Part shown: one piece after another, positions 17,159 through 27,060 of the stretch
Layout: every line of letters begins with the position of its first letter
Position numbering within the stretch: the first letter of the stretch is position 1
Assembly: GCF_014196345.1 (NCBI RefSeq)
Contig: NZ_JACIDN010000006.1
Location: forward strand, 124,001-188,000
From: Methylobacterium brachythecii
Lineage (GTDB): Bacteria > Pseudomonadota > Alphaproteobacteria > Rhizobiales > Beijerinckiaceae
Direction of reading: 5' to 3'
DNA length: 64,000 nucleotides
The notes under the pieces: model-generated
What the model saw: the letters and a program-made list of their open reading frames with translations, nothing else
The model's database searches: none
What the model was told of the DNA's origin: nothing
Program-made: the position numbers and the translations under genes

Positions 17159-18292
17159 TCAGGCGGGGAGAGCCGCCACGTTGATCGAGGGACGGGGCGA
17201 GCCGTTCACCTCGCCATATTGCGGGCTGAAGCTGCCCGCCGTCGGCAGGTCGACGACGTTGCCGCGGTTGGCGAGCAGTTGCTCGTAGGCGGCGACGTAC
17301 TTGTTGACCATCACCTCGGCGGTGAACTGGCTCTCGAAGTGCTTGCGCACGCCGGCCCGCGACAGATCCTTGGCCTTCATGCAGGCCTCGACGGCCTGAT
17401 CCATGTTGTCGACCACGAAGCCGCCGACGCCGTCCTTGATCACCTCGGGGACCGAGCCGTTGCGGAAGGCGATCACCGGCGTGCCGGCCGACATGGCCTC
17501 GATCATCACCAGGCCGAAGGGCTCCGGCCAATCGATCGGGAAAGCGAGGGCGAGCGCGTTGCCGAGGAAGTCCTTCTTCTGCTCCTCGTTGATCTCGCCG
17601 ATGTACTCGATCAGCGGATGATGAATCATCGGCTCGATGACGTCGTCCCAGTAATCCTGGTCGGCCTTGTCGACCTTGGCGGCGATCTTCAGCGGGATGC
17701 CCGAACGCTTGGCCATCTCGATGGCGCGGTCCGGACGCTTCTCCGGGGAGATACGGCCGAGGAAGGCGAGGTAGCCGCCCTTTGACTCGGGGTAGTACGG
17801 GCAGTTCTCCTTCGGCAGGCCATGATGGATCGTGGCCAGCCAGTTGGAATCCTCCGGCATCGGCTCGCGCTGATTGTCCGAGATCGACACCAGCGGCATG
17901 CCGGTAAAGGTCTTGTAGACCGGCATGAAGTCCGGCACGTCGAGACGGCCGTGCATGGTGGTGAGGGTCTTGTGATAGAGATCCTCGAACATCGGATACT
18001 GCAAGAGATCGATGTGGAAGTGGATGATGTCGAATTCGTGAGCCCGGCGATGCACGTGGTGCAGCATCGCGAGGTGACCCGCGGTGTGATCACGATAGCC
18101 GAGCAAGCGCAGACCCTCCGGGTGGCAAGCAGCGAGCTTGGCCGAGGTCTCGGAATCGCCGCTGGCGAACAGGGTCACGTCATGGCCCTGGCGGACCAGT
18201 TCTTCTGTGATCCACGAAACGACGCGCTCGGTACCGCCATAGAACTTGGGCGGTACGGCCTCAGCGAGCGGGGCAACCATTGCGATGCGCAC
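17159..18292 (-). CDS. GT4-family glycosyltransferase (starch/trehalose-synthase-like)
   Basis: A 377-residue GT-B glycosyltransferase. The N-terminal Rossmann segment is MRIAMVAPLAEAVPPKFYGG with the donor/acceptor loop GGTERVVSWI. The C-terminal UDP-sugar domain has YLAFLGRISPEKRPD and WPEPFGLVMIEAMSAGTPV with the conserved E-x7-E pair. Homologues often sit beside glycogen-debranching-type enzymes, as here, and are thought to act in storage or osmoprotectant glycan metabolism; donor and product are not determined from sequence. An intrinsic terminator follows directly. It diverges from the SMI1/KNR4 gene. Confidence 0.85.
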   Translation of the reverse strand: MRIAMVAPLAEAVPPKFYGGTERVVSWITEELVRQGHDVTLFASGDSETSAKLAACHPEGLRLLGYRDHTAGHLAMLHHVHRRAHEFDIIHFHIDLLQYPMFEDLYHKTLTTMHGRLDVPDFMPVYKTFTGMPLVSISDNQREPMPEDSNWLATIHHGLPKENCPYYPESKGGYLAFLGRISPEKRPDRAIEMAKRSGIPLKIAAKVDKADQDYWDDVIEPMIHHPLIEYIGEINEEQKKDFLGNALALAFPIDWPEPFGLVMIEAMSAGTPVIAFRNGSVPEVIKDGVGGFVVDNMDQAVEACMKAKDLSRAGVRKHFESQFTAEVMVNKYVAAYEQLLANRGNVVDLPTAGSFSPQYGEVNGSPRPSINVAALPA

Positions 18293-18427
18293 GAATACGT
18301 CTCCTTGACAGGACGAAGCGAGGTGTTGGTGGGGAATGTACGCACGAGGCCTGAGCCGAACATGAACGAAACCGTAGGCTGAGATTTAAGGTTCCGCAGG
18401 CTTGGCCGTTGGGTGTGGATTTCCGGG

Positions 18428-18898
18428 ATGAGCGAATGGAAGCGCTATCTGCAGACGGCCTTCGCGCGACCGACGGAGACGGATCGGACAAGGCTCGAGG
18501 TCCTCGCCGGGGCACGACTGCCCGACCGTTATTGGCAGGTCGTCTGCGAGCATCAGGGCCAGGTGCTCGATACCGACGGCCTGGTGTTGCCCGACGAAGG
18601 CGAGATCAATTTCGGGGTGCTACTTCTGGCACTGGCGCCGAAGAGCCTCTCGAAGTCCGATGCGTCCTACACCGTCGAGGATTGCTACCGGAGCATGGAA
18701 GATCGGTATCCGGCCGGCCTGTTTCCCTTCGCCGACGATACCGGCGGCAATTACTGGGCCTTCGACTTTCGCGCCGATCCTGCGAACCCAGCGGTTGTGT
18801 TCGTCGATCACGAAGAGAGCGGTGCGGACGGAGTGACGCTCGCCGCCGACAGCTTCGCCGCCTTCATGGCGCTGGCCGGGCAGCCACAGGACGAATAG
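18428..18898 (+). CDS. SMI1/KNR4 (SUKH) family protein
   Basis: A 156-residue acidic protein resembling the SMI1/KNR4 superfamily: LPDRYWQVVCEHQGQ, the FPFADDTGGNYWAFDF core, and VVFVDHEESG before a C-terminal helix (SFAAFMALAG). SUKH proteins are frequently immunity proteins in contact-dependent or polymorphic toxin systems, but many are free-standing and of unknown role. No toxin or secretion gene is adjacent. ATG 18428 is preferred; an in-frame ATG at 18413 would add five residues. Neither has a strong ribosome-binding site. Confidence 0.75.
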   Translation: MSEWKRYLQTAFARPTETDRTRLEVLAGARLPDRYWQVVCEHQGQVLDTDGLVLPDEGEINFGVLLLALAPKSLSKSDASYTVEDCYRSMEDRYPAGLFPFADDTGGNYWAFDFRADPANPAVVFVDHEESGADGVTLAADSFAAFMALAGQPQDE

Positions 18899-18927
18899 AC
18901 CGTTCGTAGCCGGCGTCGCGATCCGCG

Positions 18928-18956
18928 TTGAAACCCCGCAATCTTTCTGTCATAAG
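18928..18956 (+). promoter_or_regulatory. Possible sigma-70-type promoter for rpmI-rplT
   Basis: TTGAAA (18928-18933), a 17-base spacer and CATAAG (18951-18956) give a plausible housekeeping promoter in the 181-base gap before rpmI. The -10 match is only partial. Confidence 0.35.
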
Positions 18957-19031
18957 CCGCCCGCGTCGAACCGCCCGGCCGATAGGGCTGCCGTGGCGGT
19001 TGCCGTTGCTTCCAGAAGCATCATTCGCGCA

Positions 19032-19063
19032 GGAATGCCGGTCACACCGGTCGGCATCCTTTT
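19032..19063 (+). promoter_or_regulatory. Terminator-like hairpin in the rpmI leader
   Basis: ATGCCG (19035-19040) pairs with CGGCAT (19052-19057), flanked by GG and CC, and is followed by CTTTT at 19059-19063. It lies only 17 bases before the rpmI ATG. It could be an attenuator or a ribosomal-protein feedback site; this is inferred from position and shape only. Confidence 0.4.
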
Positions 19064-19079
19064 GCGCTAGGAGAGCCAA

Positions 19080-19283
19080 ATGCCCAAGCTGAAGACGAAA
19101 TCGGGCGCCAAGAAGCGCTTCAAGATCACCGGCACCGGCAAGGTGATGTACGCCCAGGCCGGCAAGCGCCACGGGATGATCAAGCGGACGACGAAGCAGA
19201 TCCGCAACCTGCGCGGCACCACGACCCTGTTCGAGGGCGATGCCGCCAACGTGAAGAAGTACTTTTTGCCGAACCAGCGCTGA
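19080..19283 (+). CDS. rpmI: 50S ribosomal protein L35
   Basis: A 67-residue basic protein with the L35 signature start [15 protein letters not shown] and the [12 protein letters not shown] segment. It is a component of the large ribosomal subunit. An AGGAGAG ribosome-binding site precedes the ATG. It is followed after 72 bases by rplT on the same strand, the standard order. Confidence 0.98.
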   Translation: MPKLKTKSGAKKRFKITGTGKVMYAQAGKRHGMIKRTTKQIRNLRGTTTLFEGDAANVKKYFLPNQR

Positions 19284-19355
19284 GCGCTTTCCGGCGAAAA
19301 TGCATCCTCTTCACCTCAGTTGAATCTGTTTTTCTAGAATCCCAGGAGATCTCCC

Positions 19356-19733
19356 ATGGCCCGCGTCAAGCGCGGCGTGACCAGTCACGCAAAGCACAAG
19401 AAAGTTCTGAAGGCCGCGAAGGGCTATTACGGCCGTCGCAAGAATACGATCCGCATCGCCAAGCAGGCGGTCGAGAAGGGCATGCAGTATGCCTACCGCG
19501 ACCGGAAGAATAAGAAGCGCACCTTCCGCGCCCTCTGGATCCAGCGCCTGAACGCTGCCGTCCGCGAGCACGGCCTGACCTATTCGCGCTTCATCAACGC
19601 CCTCGCGCTGGCCGGCATCCAGGTCGACCGCAAGGCGCTGTCCGAGATCGCCATCCACGAGCCGGCGAGCTTTGCCGCCATCGTCGAGAAGGCCAAGGCT
19701 GCGCTCCCGGCCGAGACCAAGAAGGCCGCCTGA
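19356..19733 (+). CDS. rplT: 50S ribosomal protein L20
   Basis: A 125-residue basic protein: [16 protein letters not shown] start, then [15 protein letters not shown], the [14 protein letters not shown] helix and the [13 protein letters not shown] motif. It is a primary 23S rRNA-binding and early assembly protein. It is co-transcribed with rpmI and followed by a strong intrinsic terminator before pheS. Confidence 0.98.
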   Translation: MARVKRGVTSHAKHKKVLKAAKGYYGRRKNTIRIAKQAVEKGMQYAYRDRKNKKRTFRALWIQRLNAAVREHGLTYSRFINALALAGIQVDRKALSEIAIHEPASFAAIVEKAKAALPAETKKAA

Positions 19734-19761
19734 GCTCCCAAGCCGAGCTCATCGAGCTGAC

Positions 19762-19799
19762 AAGGCGCGGCGCTCGACAGCGCCGCGCCTTCTTTTTTT
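19762..19799 (+). terminator. Intrinsic terminator after rplT
   Basis: A 12-bp stem, AAGGCGCGGCGC (19762-19773) with GCGCCGCGCCTT (19780-19791), loop of six, is followed by seven T residues at 19793-19799. It lies between rplT and pheS, so the pheS-pheT transcript either reads through or has its own promoter. Confidence 0.92.
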
Positions 19800-19868
19800 G
19801 GCCGCGCTTGCGCGACTTCGCGCAAAGCGCGAAAGCAGCGCGCGAAAGCCGCCGCCCTCGGACAAGCG

Positions 19869-20951
19869 ATGACCGATCTCGATACCCTCGAACGCGATCT
19901 GCTCGGCCAGATCGAGACTGCCTCCGACGAGGCAGCTCTGGAAGCCGTCCGCGTCTCGGCACTCGGCAAGAAGGGCAGCGTCTCCGAGCTCCTGAAGACG
20001 CTCGGGGCGATGACGCCGGACGAGCGCAAGGAGCGCGGCCCGCTCATCAACGGCCTGCGCGACCGCGTGACCACGGCCCTCGGCTCCCGCCGCGAGGCGC
20101 TTCAGGGCGCCGCCCTCGAAGCCCGGCTCGCCTCGGAGCGGATCGACGTCACGCTGCCCCTGCGCGAGGCGCCGGAGGCGAGCGGGCGCATCCACCCGAT
20201 CAGCCAGGTCATCGACGAGATCACCGCGATTTTCGCCGATCTCGGCTTCTCGGTCGCTGAAGGCCCGGACATCGAGACCGACGAGTACAACTTCACCGCG
20301 CTGAACTTCCCCGAGGGCCATCCCGCACGGGAGATGCACGACACCTTCTTCCTGGCGCCGGACCATCTCGGCCGCCGCAAGGTGCTGCGCACGCACACCT
20401 CGCCGGTCCAGATCCGCACGATGCGCTCGGTCGAGCCGCCGATCCGCGTCATCATCCCGGGCCGCACCTATCGGCACGATTCCGACCAGACCCACACGCC
20501 GATGTTCCATCAGGTCGAGGGGCTGGTGATCGACCGGCAGGCGAACATTGCCAACCTGAAATGGGTGCTGGAGAATTTCTGTCGCGCCTTCTTCGAGGTC
20601 GAGAGCGTCGGCATGCGCTTCCGGCCGTCGTTCTTTCCTTTCACGGAGCCCTCGGCCGAGGTCGACATCCAGTGCACGCGCAAGGGCGGCGAGATCCGCT
20701 TCGGCGAGGGCACCGACTGGCTGGAAGTGCTCGGCTGCGGCATGGTCCATCCGAACGTACTGAAGAATTGCGGGCTCGACCCCGACCAGTTCCAGGGCTT
20801 CGCCTTCGGCATGGGGATCGACCGCCTCGCCATGCTGAAATACGGCATGCCGGACCTTCGTCCGTTCTTCGAGGCGGACGTCCGCTGGATCGAGCATTAC
20901 GGCTTCCGGCCGCTCGACGTGCCGAGCCTCGTCGGCGGCCTCACGGCCTGA
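19869..20951 (+). CDS. pheS: Phenylalanyl-tRNA synthetase alpha subunit
   Basis: A 360-residue class II aminoacyl-tRNA synthetase subunit. An N-terminal coiled-coil region (about 1-85) is followed by the catalytic domain: motif 2 region with [47 protein letters not shown] and motif 3 [14 protein letters not shown]. Together with PheT it charges tRNA-Phe in the cytoplasm. pheT begins 72 bases downstream on the same strand. Length and motifs are normal. Confidence 0.97.
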   Translation: MTDLDTLERDLLGQIETASDEAALEAVRVSALGKKGSVSELLKTLGAMTPDERKERGPLINGLRDRVTTALGSRREALQGAALEARLASERIDVTLPLREAPEASGRIHPISQVIDEITAIFADLGFSVAEGPDIETDEYNFTALNFPEGHPAREMHDTFFLAPDHLGRRKVLRTHTSPVQIRTMRSVEPPIRVIIPGRTYRHDSDQTHTPMFHQVEGLVIDRQANIANLKWVLENFCRAFFEVESVGMRFRPSFFPFTEPSAEVDIQCTRKGGEIRFGEGTDWLEVLGCGMVHPNVLKNCGLDPDQFQGFAFGMGIDRLAMLKYGMPDLRPFFEADVRWIEHYGFRPLDVPSLVGGLTA

Positions 20952-21022
20952 CCCACGATCGTCTCACGAGCCGCGGCTGAAACCCCGGCGGACCGCTCTG
21001 GCGTCCGCGAAAGACTGCACCG

Positions 21023-23443
21023 ATGAAATTCACCCTCTCCTGGCTCAAGGACCACCTCGACACCGAGGCGTCGCTCGAAGCCATCGCCGAGATGCTGACC
21101 AAGATCGGCCTGGAGGTAGAAGGCATCGAGGACAAGGCGGCGGCCCTGAAGCCGTATGTCGTCGCCAACGTCATCAGTGCCGAGCAGCATCCGAACGCCG
21201 ATCGTCTGCGCGTCTGCATGGTCGATGCCGGCGACGGGGCGCCGCTGCAGGTGGTCTGCGGCGCGCCGAATGCGCGGGCGGCCATGAAGTCGGTCTTCGC
21301 GCCGCCCGGCACCTACGTCCCCGGCAAGAACATCACGCTGTCGGTGGGCACCATCCGCGGCGTCGAGAGCCGCGGCATGCTCTGCTCGGGTGCCGAACTC
21401 GGTCTCGGCGAAGATCATGACGGCATCCTCGATCTGCCGGCGGATGCGCCGATCGGTATGTCCTACGCGCTCTTTGCCGGGCTCGATGACCCGGTCATCG
21501 AGATCAACCTGACGCCGAACCGCTCCGACTGCGCGTCGATCCACGGCATCGCCCGCGATCTCGCCGCGACCGGGATCGGCACGCTCAAGGGCGATGCCTT
21601 CCCGCAATTGCGCGGGGAGGGCGTCTGCCCGGTGCCGCTCGCCATCGAGCTCGGCGAGGACCGCGATCTCTGTCCCTACTTCACGCTGCGCCTCGTGCGC
21701 GGAGTGAAGAACGGCCCGTCGCCCGACTGGATGCAGGCACGCCTGCGCGCCATCGGGCTACGCCCGATCAACGCGCTCGTCGACATCACCAACTACCTCA
21801 CCTTCGACCGCGGTCGGCCGCTCCACGTCTTCGACGCGAAGAAGGTTGCTGGCGGCCTGACGGTTCGCCTTGCGCGGGAGGGCGAGGAGCTGAAGGCGCT
21901 CGATGGCCGCACGCACCGGCTCGATGCCGAGACTGTGGTGATCGCCGACCAGAATGGCGTCGAGTCGATCGGCGGTATCATCGGCGGCGAAGCGTCCGGC
22001 TGCGACCAGACCACCACCGACGTACTGATCGAGTCCGCGCTCTGGAACCCGCGCAACATCGCCCGCACTGGCCGCCGCCTCGGCGTGATCACCGATGCGC
22101 GCTACCGCTTCGAGCGCGGCGTCGACCCGGCCTTCACACTGCCGGGCCTCGATGCGGCCACGCGCCTCGTCCTCGACATCTGCGGCGGCACCGCGAGCCA
22201 GACGAGCTTCGCTGGCGAGCCCCCCGAGAGCGACCACGTCATCGATTTCCCCTGGACTGAGGTCCGGCGCCTCGCCGGGATCGAGCTGTCGCGGGCCGAG
22301 ATGAAGGTGACGTTGGAATCTCTCGGCTTCCACGTCGCCGGCAGCGGCGATCGCGTGAAGGTGCTGACGCCGTCCTGGCGGCCCGACGTCGAAGGCAAGG
22401 CCGATCTCGTCGAGGAGATCATCCGCATCGCTGGGCTCGACCGTATCGAGCCGAAACCCCTGCTGCGGCCGGAGACGAGCGCCGTGGGTCCGAAGCTCAC
22501 GGTGCTTCAGCGGCGCACCCGTAATGCCAAGCGCGCCCTTGCGAGTCGGGGGCTTTTCGAAGCCGTGACCTGGTCGTTCATCCGGCAAGAGGATGCACAC
22601 CTCTTCGGCGGCGGCCGGCCAGACCTCTCTCTGGCCAACCCGATTGCATCCGATCTCTCCGACATGCGCCCGAGCCTCGTCCCCGGCCTGCTGCGCGGTG
22701 CCCAGGCCAATGCCGATCGCGGCTACGGCGACGTCGCGCTGTTCGAGGTCGGCCAGTGCTTCGAGTCCGATCAGCCCGAGGGCCAGACGATCCGTGCCGC
22801 CGGCGTGCGCCGTGGGACGGCCCGCCACGCGGGCGCCGGCCGGCATTGGAGCGGCACAGTGCCCGTCGTCGACGCCTTCGAAGCCAAGGCCGACGCGCTG
22901 GCGCTGCTCACGGCTGTGGGCATCCAGACCGGCGGCCTGCAGATCGTGGCCGGCGGCCCGGAATGGCTGCATCCCGGACGCTCCGGCACGCTGCAATTCG
23001 GCCCGAAGAACCCCGTCGGCTGGTTCGGCGAGATCCATCCGAAGGCGATGAAGGCGCTCGATCTCAAGGGCACGCTCGTCGCCTTCGAGATCACCCTCGA
23101 TGCGCTGCCGCTGCCGAAATACAAGCCGACCAAGGTGAAGCCGGCGCTGGCACTGTCTGACCTCCAGGCCGTCTCGCGAGACTTCGCCTTCGTGGTCGGC
23201 CGCGACGTCGCCGCCGCCGACGTGATCCGCGCCGCGCAGGGGGCCGAGCGCAAGCTCATCACGGGCGTCGACGTGTTCGACATCTACGAGGGCGTCGGCA
23301 TCCCCGAGAATGCGAAGTCCATCGCGGTCGCCGTGCGGCTGCAGCCGGTGGAGCGTACGCTCACCGATGCCGAGATCGAGGCGGTGAGCGCCAAGATCGT
23401 CGCCGAGGTCGCCAAGAAGACCGGGGCGACCCTGCGCGGCTGA
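21023..23443 (+). CDS. pheT: Phenylalanyl-tRNA synthetase beta subunit
   Basis: An 806-residue protein with the standard domain order: N-terminal B1 and tRNA-binding (EMAP-like) region to ~150 ([19 protein letters not shown]), the B3/B4 editing domain with [20 protein letters not shown], the B5 domain, the catalytic-like core with [12 protein letters not shown], and the C-terminal ferredoxin-fold anticodon-binding domain (about 710-805, [15 protein letters not shown]). It forms the (alpha-beta)2 enzyme with PheS and edits mischarged Tyr-tRNA. The next gene starts 10 bases after its stop. Confidence 0.97.
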   Translation: MKFTLSWLKDHLDTEASLEAIAEMLTKIGLEVEGIEDKAAALKPYVVANVISAEQHPNADRLRVCMVDAGDGAPLQVVCGAPNARAAMKSVFAPPGTYVPGKNITLSVGTIRGVESRGMLCSGAELGLGEDHDGILDLPADAPIGMSYALFAGLDDPVIEINLTPNRSDCASIHGIARDLAATGIGTLKGDAFPQLRGEGVCPVPLAIELGEDRDLCPYFTLRLVRGVKNGPSPDWMQARLRAIGLRPINALVDITNYLTFDRGRPLHVFDAKKVAGGLTVRLAREGEELKALDGRTHRLDAETVVIADQNGVESIGGIIGGEASGCDQTTTDVLIESALWNPRNIARTGRRLGVITDARYRFERGVDPAFTLPGLDAATRLVLDICGGTASQTSFAGEPPESDHVIDFPWTEVRRLAGIELSRAEMKVTLESLGFHVAGSGDRVKVLTPSWRPDVEGKADLVEEIIRIAGLDRIEPKPLLRPETSAVGPKLTVLQRRTRNAKRALASRGLFEAVTWSFIRQEDAHLFGGGRPDLSLANPIASDLSDMRPSLVPGLLRGAQANADRGYGDVALFEVGQCFESDQPEGQTIRAAGVRRGTARHAGAGRHWSGTVPVVDAFEAKADALALLTAVGIQTGGLQIVAGGPEWLHPGRSGTLQFGPKNPVGWFGEIHPKAMKALDLKGTLVAFEITLDALPLPKYKPTKVKPALALSDLQAVSRDFAFVVGRDVAAADVIRAAQGAERKLITGVDVFDIYEGVGIPENAKSIAVAVRLQPVERTLTDAEIEAVSAKIVAEVAKKTGATLRG

Positions 23444-23453
23444 GGAGGCGACC

Positions 23454-24317
<864 letters not shown>

Positions 24318-24470
24318 ATTGAAAAATCAGCCGGCCGTAGGGCTTGCGAAGAAACTGTCGCTCCGGCGCGACTGTCCTGTTGTGCATCCAAATCGTTCTG
24401 TTTACAGAACGCGGTCAGCAGAGGCGGCAGAGCCGCCGAGGTCAGTTTTCGAGAGCGAAAGGACGTTCCG

Positions 24471-25634
24471 ATGTCGAAGGAACGCGCAGCGCGAACCATT
24501 GCTGCAACCAATGGGGTTGCGCAGGACACGGCCTTCGGAGCCGTCATCTCGCCGATTCATCTCTCCACGACCTTCAAGTTTCCCGCCTTCGAGAAACCCG
24601 GCCCCTACGACTATTCGCGCCTGGGCAACCCGACCCGCGACCAACTCGCGGACACCATCGCCAAGCTCGAAGGTGGTGCGCGGGCGATCATGGTGTCCAG
24701 CGGCATGGCGGCCCTCGAACTCGCCCTGTCGAGCCTGCGTCCCGGAGATCTCCTGGTCGCGCCGCATGATTGTTATGGCGGCACCTATCGGCTGCTCAGC
24801 ATGCGCGCGGAGCGCGGGCATTACCGCGTCGCCTTCGTCGATCAGTCCGACGAGCAGGCCCTCGCGGCCGCCCTCGCGCAAAAGCCGCGCGTCGTTCTCG
24901 TGGAGACCCCCAGCAACCCGCTCATGCGGGTCGTGGACATCCGCCGTACGACCGCGCTGGCGAAGGCGGCCGGAGCCCTGGCGGTGGTCGACAACACCTT
25001 TCTGTCGCCGGCCCTGCAGCAGCCGATCAGTCTCGGTGCCGATCTCGTGGTCCACTCGACGACCAAGTTCCTGAACGGACATTCCGACGTCATCGGCGGA
25101 GCCGTGATCGCCGCCGACAAGGCCGTGGGCGAGGAGCTTGCCTCTTGGGCTAACACGATCGGCGTCACGGGTTCGCCCCTCGACGCCTACCTGACCCTTC
25201 GCGGCGTCCGGACGCTCTTCGTCCGCGTGGAGCAACAACAGAAGACCGCCGCGTCGATCGCTGCCTATCTCGAATCCAGCCCCGCCGTGGCACGCGTCCA
25301 CTATCCCGGCCTCGCGAGCCATCCGGATCACGCGCTCGCCAAGACCCAGCAGAGCGGCTTCGGCGCAATGCTCAGCTTCGAGCTCGCCGGCGGACTCGAA
25401 GCGGTTCGCTCGTTCGTCGCAGCGGTGCAGATCTTCACGCTGGCCGAGTCCCTCGGCGGGGTCGAGAGCCTCGTGGCGCACCCGCCGACCATGACCCATG
25501 CGGCCATGGATGCCACGGCCCTGGCGACGGCCGGCATCACGAACGGCCTCCTGCGCCTATCGGTCGGCCTTGAGGGCGAGCAGGATCTGCTGGCGGATCT
25601 CAGCCGGGCGCTGGATGCGACGACCGGGGATTGA
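24471..25634 (+). CDS. PLP-dependent trans-sulfuration enzyme (cystathionine gamma-synthase/lyase family)
   Basis: A 387-residue Cys/Met-metabolism PLP enzyme. The phosphate-binding YDYSRLGNPTRDQL and SSGMAALELAL segments, VVDNTFLSP and the internal-aldimine lysine in HSTTKFLNGH (Lys199) are all present, as is the C-terminal SLGGVESLVAHPPTMTH. It likely joins or splits cystathionine in methionine/cysteine interconversion. Gamma-synthase and gamma-lyase cannot be reliably separated by eye; metB-like is favoured. The 153-base gap upstream holds a short GGCGGC/GCCGCC hairpin but no recognisable SAM riboswitch. Confidence 0.85.
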   Translation: MSKERAARTIAATNGVAQDTAFGAVISPIHLSTTFKFPAFEKPGPYDYSRLGNPTRDQLADTIAKLEGGARAIMVSSGMAALELALSSLRPGDLLVAPHDCYGGTYRLLSMRAERGHYRVAFVDQSDEQALAAALAQKPRVVLVETPSNPLMRVVDIRRTTALAKAAGALAVVDNTFLSPALQQPISLGADLVVHSTTKFLNGHSDVIGGAVIAADKAVGEELASWANTIGVTGSPLDAYLTLRGVRTLFVRVEQQQKTAASIAAYLESSPAVARVHYPGLASHPDHALAKTQQSGFGAMLSFELAGGLEAVRSFVAAVQIFTLAESLGGVESLVAHPPTMTHAAMDATALATAGITNGLLRLSVGLEGEQDLLADLSRALDATTGD

Positions 25635-25691
25635 GGGGCGCGGCAACAAGCAACTCGGCGAGGCCACTGGCCGGCCTGCTGTCGACGATCT

Positions 25692-26483
25692 TCACCGAGT
25701 CACGGTCTCGCCGCTCAACGGGTTCGCCGGGTCCCAGGCGTAGCTCAGCGTCTCGAACCGCATCGAGCGGGCGTCGACCATGAGCAGGCGCCCGACCAGT
25801 GGCTCGCCGAAGGGCACGATCGCCCGGATCACCTCCATCGCCATCAGCGAGCCCATGACGCCGGCCAGGGCACCGAGCACGCCGGCCTCTGCGCATGTCG
25901 GCACGGCACCATTCGGCGGTGGGTTCGGGAAAAGACAGCGATAGGTCGGGTTGGGCTGGCCGTCCGGCCCGGTCTCGTGCGCCCGGATCGTGGTGAGCGA
26001 TCCATCGAACTGTCCGAGGGCCGACGTCACCAGAGGGCGCTTGGCGCGGAAGCAGGCGTCGGAGACGGCGTAGCGGGTGGCGAAGTTGTCAGAGCCGTCG
26101 GCGACGACATCGTACTCGGCGGCGAGCGTGGCTGCGCTCTCCTCGGTGAGGCGGAGGGAATGGCTCTCGATCCGAACATGCGGGTTCAGCAGCGAGACCG
26201 CCTCCGCCGCGCTCTCGACCTTCGGACGTCCGATATCCGGCGTCCGATGGATCACCTGCCTTTGCAGGTTCGACAGCGACACCACATCGTCGTCGGCGAT
26301 GCCGATGGTGCCAACACCTGCGGCCGCGAGGTACTGGATCAGCGGCGCGCCGAGCCCGCCGGCGCCGACGACGAGCACACGCGCTTGCTTGAGCTTCGCC
26401 TGGCCCGGACCGCCAATGTCGCGCAGGACGAGGTGGCGGGCGTAGCGTTCGATTTCATCGGAGGACAGAGCCATATCCGGCAC
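25692..26483 (-). CDS. HesA/MoeB/ThiF family E1-like adenylyltransferase
   Basis: A 263-residue E1-like enzyme. It has the ATP-binding loop GAGGLGAPLIQYL (from ~residue 40), DDDVVSLSNLQRQVIH, DGSDNFATRY and the PTCAEAGVLGALAG cysteine region. It should adenylate the C-terminal Gly-Gly of a ubiquitin-like sulfur carrier such as MoaD or ThiS. Only one cysteine remains of the first zinc pair (TYRCL) and the C-terminal Cys-x-x-Cys of E. coli MoeB is absent, so the structural zinc site seems lost; rhizobial homologues appear similar. No rhodanese domain is present. The start could also be ATG 26474. Confidence 0.82.
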   Translation of the reverse strand: MPDMALSSDEIERYARHLVLRDIGGPGQAKLKQARVLVVGAGGLGAPLIQYLAAAGVGTIGIADDDVVSLSNLQRQVIHRTPDIGRPKVESAAEAVSLLNPHVRIESHSLRLTEESAATLAAEYDVVADGSDNFATRYAVSDACFRAKRPLVTSALGQFDGSLTTIRAHETGPDGQPNPTYRCLFPNPPPNGAVPTCAEAGVLGALAGVMGSLMAMEVIRAIVPFGEPLVGRLLMVDARSMRFETLSYAWDPANPLSGETVTR

Positions 26484-26553
26484 ATAGTCAGCCGACGGCC
26501 CGCGCGATAGTCGCGTCCAATGCGGTGCGCTCGCGACAGCCCCGCGGCTCGAT

Positions 26554-26883
26554 CTAGCCTGCCTTCGGCGCGGGCTCGGCCTCGTCCTGTTCGAGGATCA
26601 GTCCGGCGAGGTCGCCGCGCTGCCAAGCGAGGCGCATCGGAAACCCGCTCGGTCGATTGCCCGTCACCAGCTTGAAGCGCTGCGGCAGCCGATTGCGGCC
26701 CGGTATCCCGATCCGGGCTCCGGTCGTCGACATGTCGCGTAGAACGCAGCGATACTCGATGCCGTCCGGGCAGACCGCGATGGCCGGGATCAGCACGGTC
26801 TTTCGATCGAGACCGCGGCGCTCCGCGGCCGATTCCGCGATGGGCGGCGCGGACGAGGAGGGGGAGAGGGGGATCGTCCGCAT
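26554..26883 (-). CDS. PilZ-domain protein
   Basis: A 109-residue protein consisting of little more than a PilZ domain. The cyclic-di-GMP-binding elements are an arginine-rich switch (ERRGLDRK) and the D-x-S-x-x-G motif (RDMSTTGARI), followed by beta-strands ending FPMRLAWQRGDLAGLIL. It is predicted to sense c-di-GMP; the output partner is unknown. The ATG at 26883 begins MRTIPLSPSS; a much longer overlapping frame is a by-product of high G+C. It diverges from dapE. Confidence 0.78.
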   Translation of the reverse strand: MRTIPLSPSSSAPPIAESAAERRGLDRKTVLIPAIAVCPDGIEYRCVLRDMSTTGARIGIPGRNRLPQRFKLVTGNRPSGFPMRLAWQRGDLAGLILEQDEAEPAPKAG

Positions 26884-27060
26884 GAAGACACCACCTTGCG
26901 ACGACGTGATCTCGCTCAGGTTGTCATCACCCGGTCCAACCCGGATCACAACACCTCTTGCGGGTTGTCCGCAGCCCAGCGTATCCGCGCCCATGCAATT
27001 GTGTTTTGCGAGCTTTTTTAACGCGCAGGCAAGGAATTGATGCGTGTTGCAGGTGACGGC

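Noticed and set aside
24318-24470. Possible SAM riboswitch before the metB-like gene.
   Set aside because: The region does not show the conserved cores of SAM-I or SAM-II elements; only a short GGCGGC/GCCGCC hairpin is visible.
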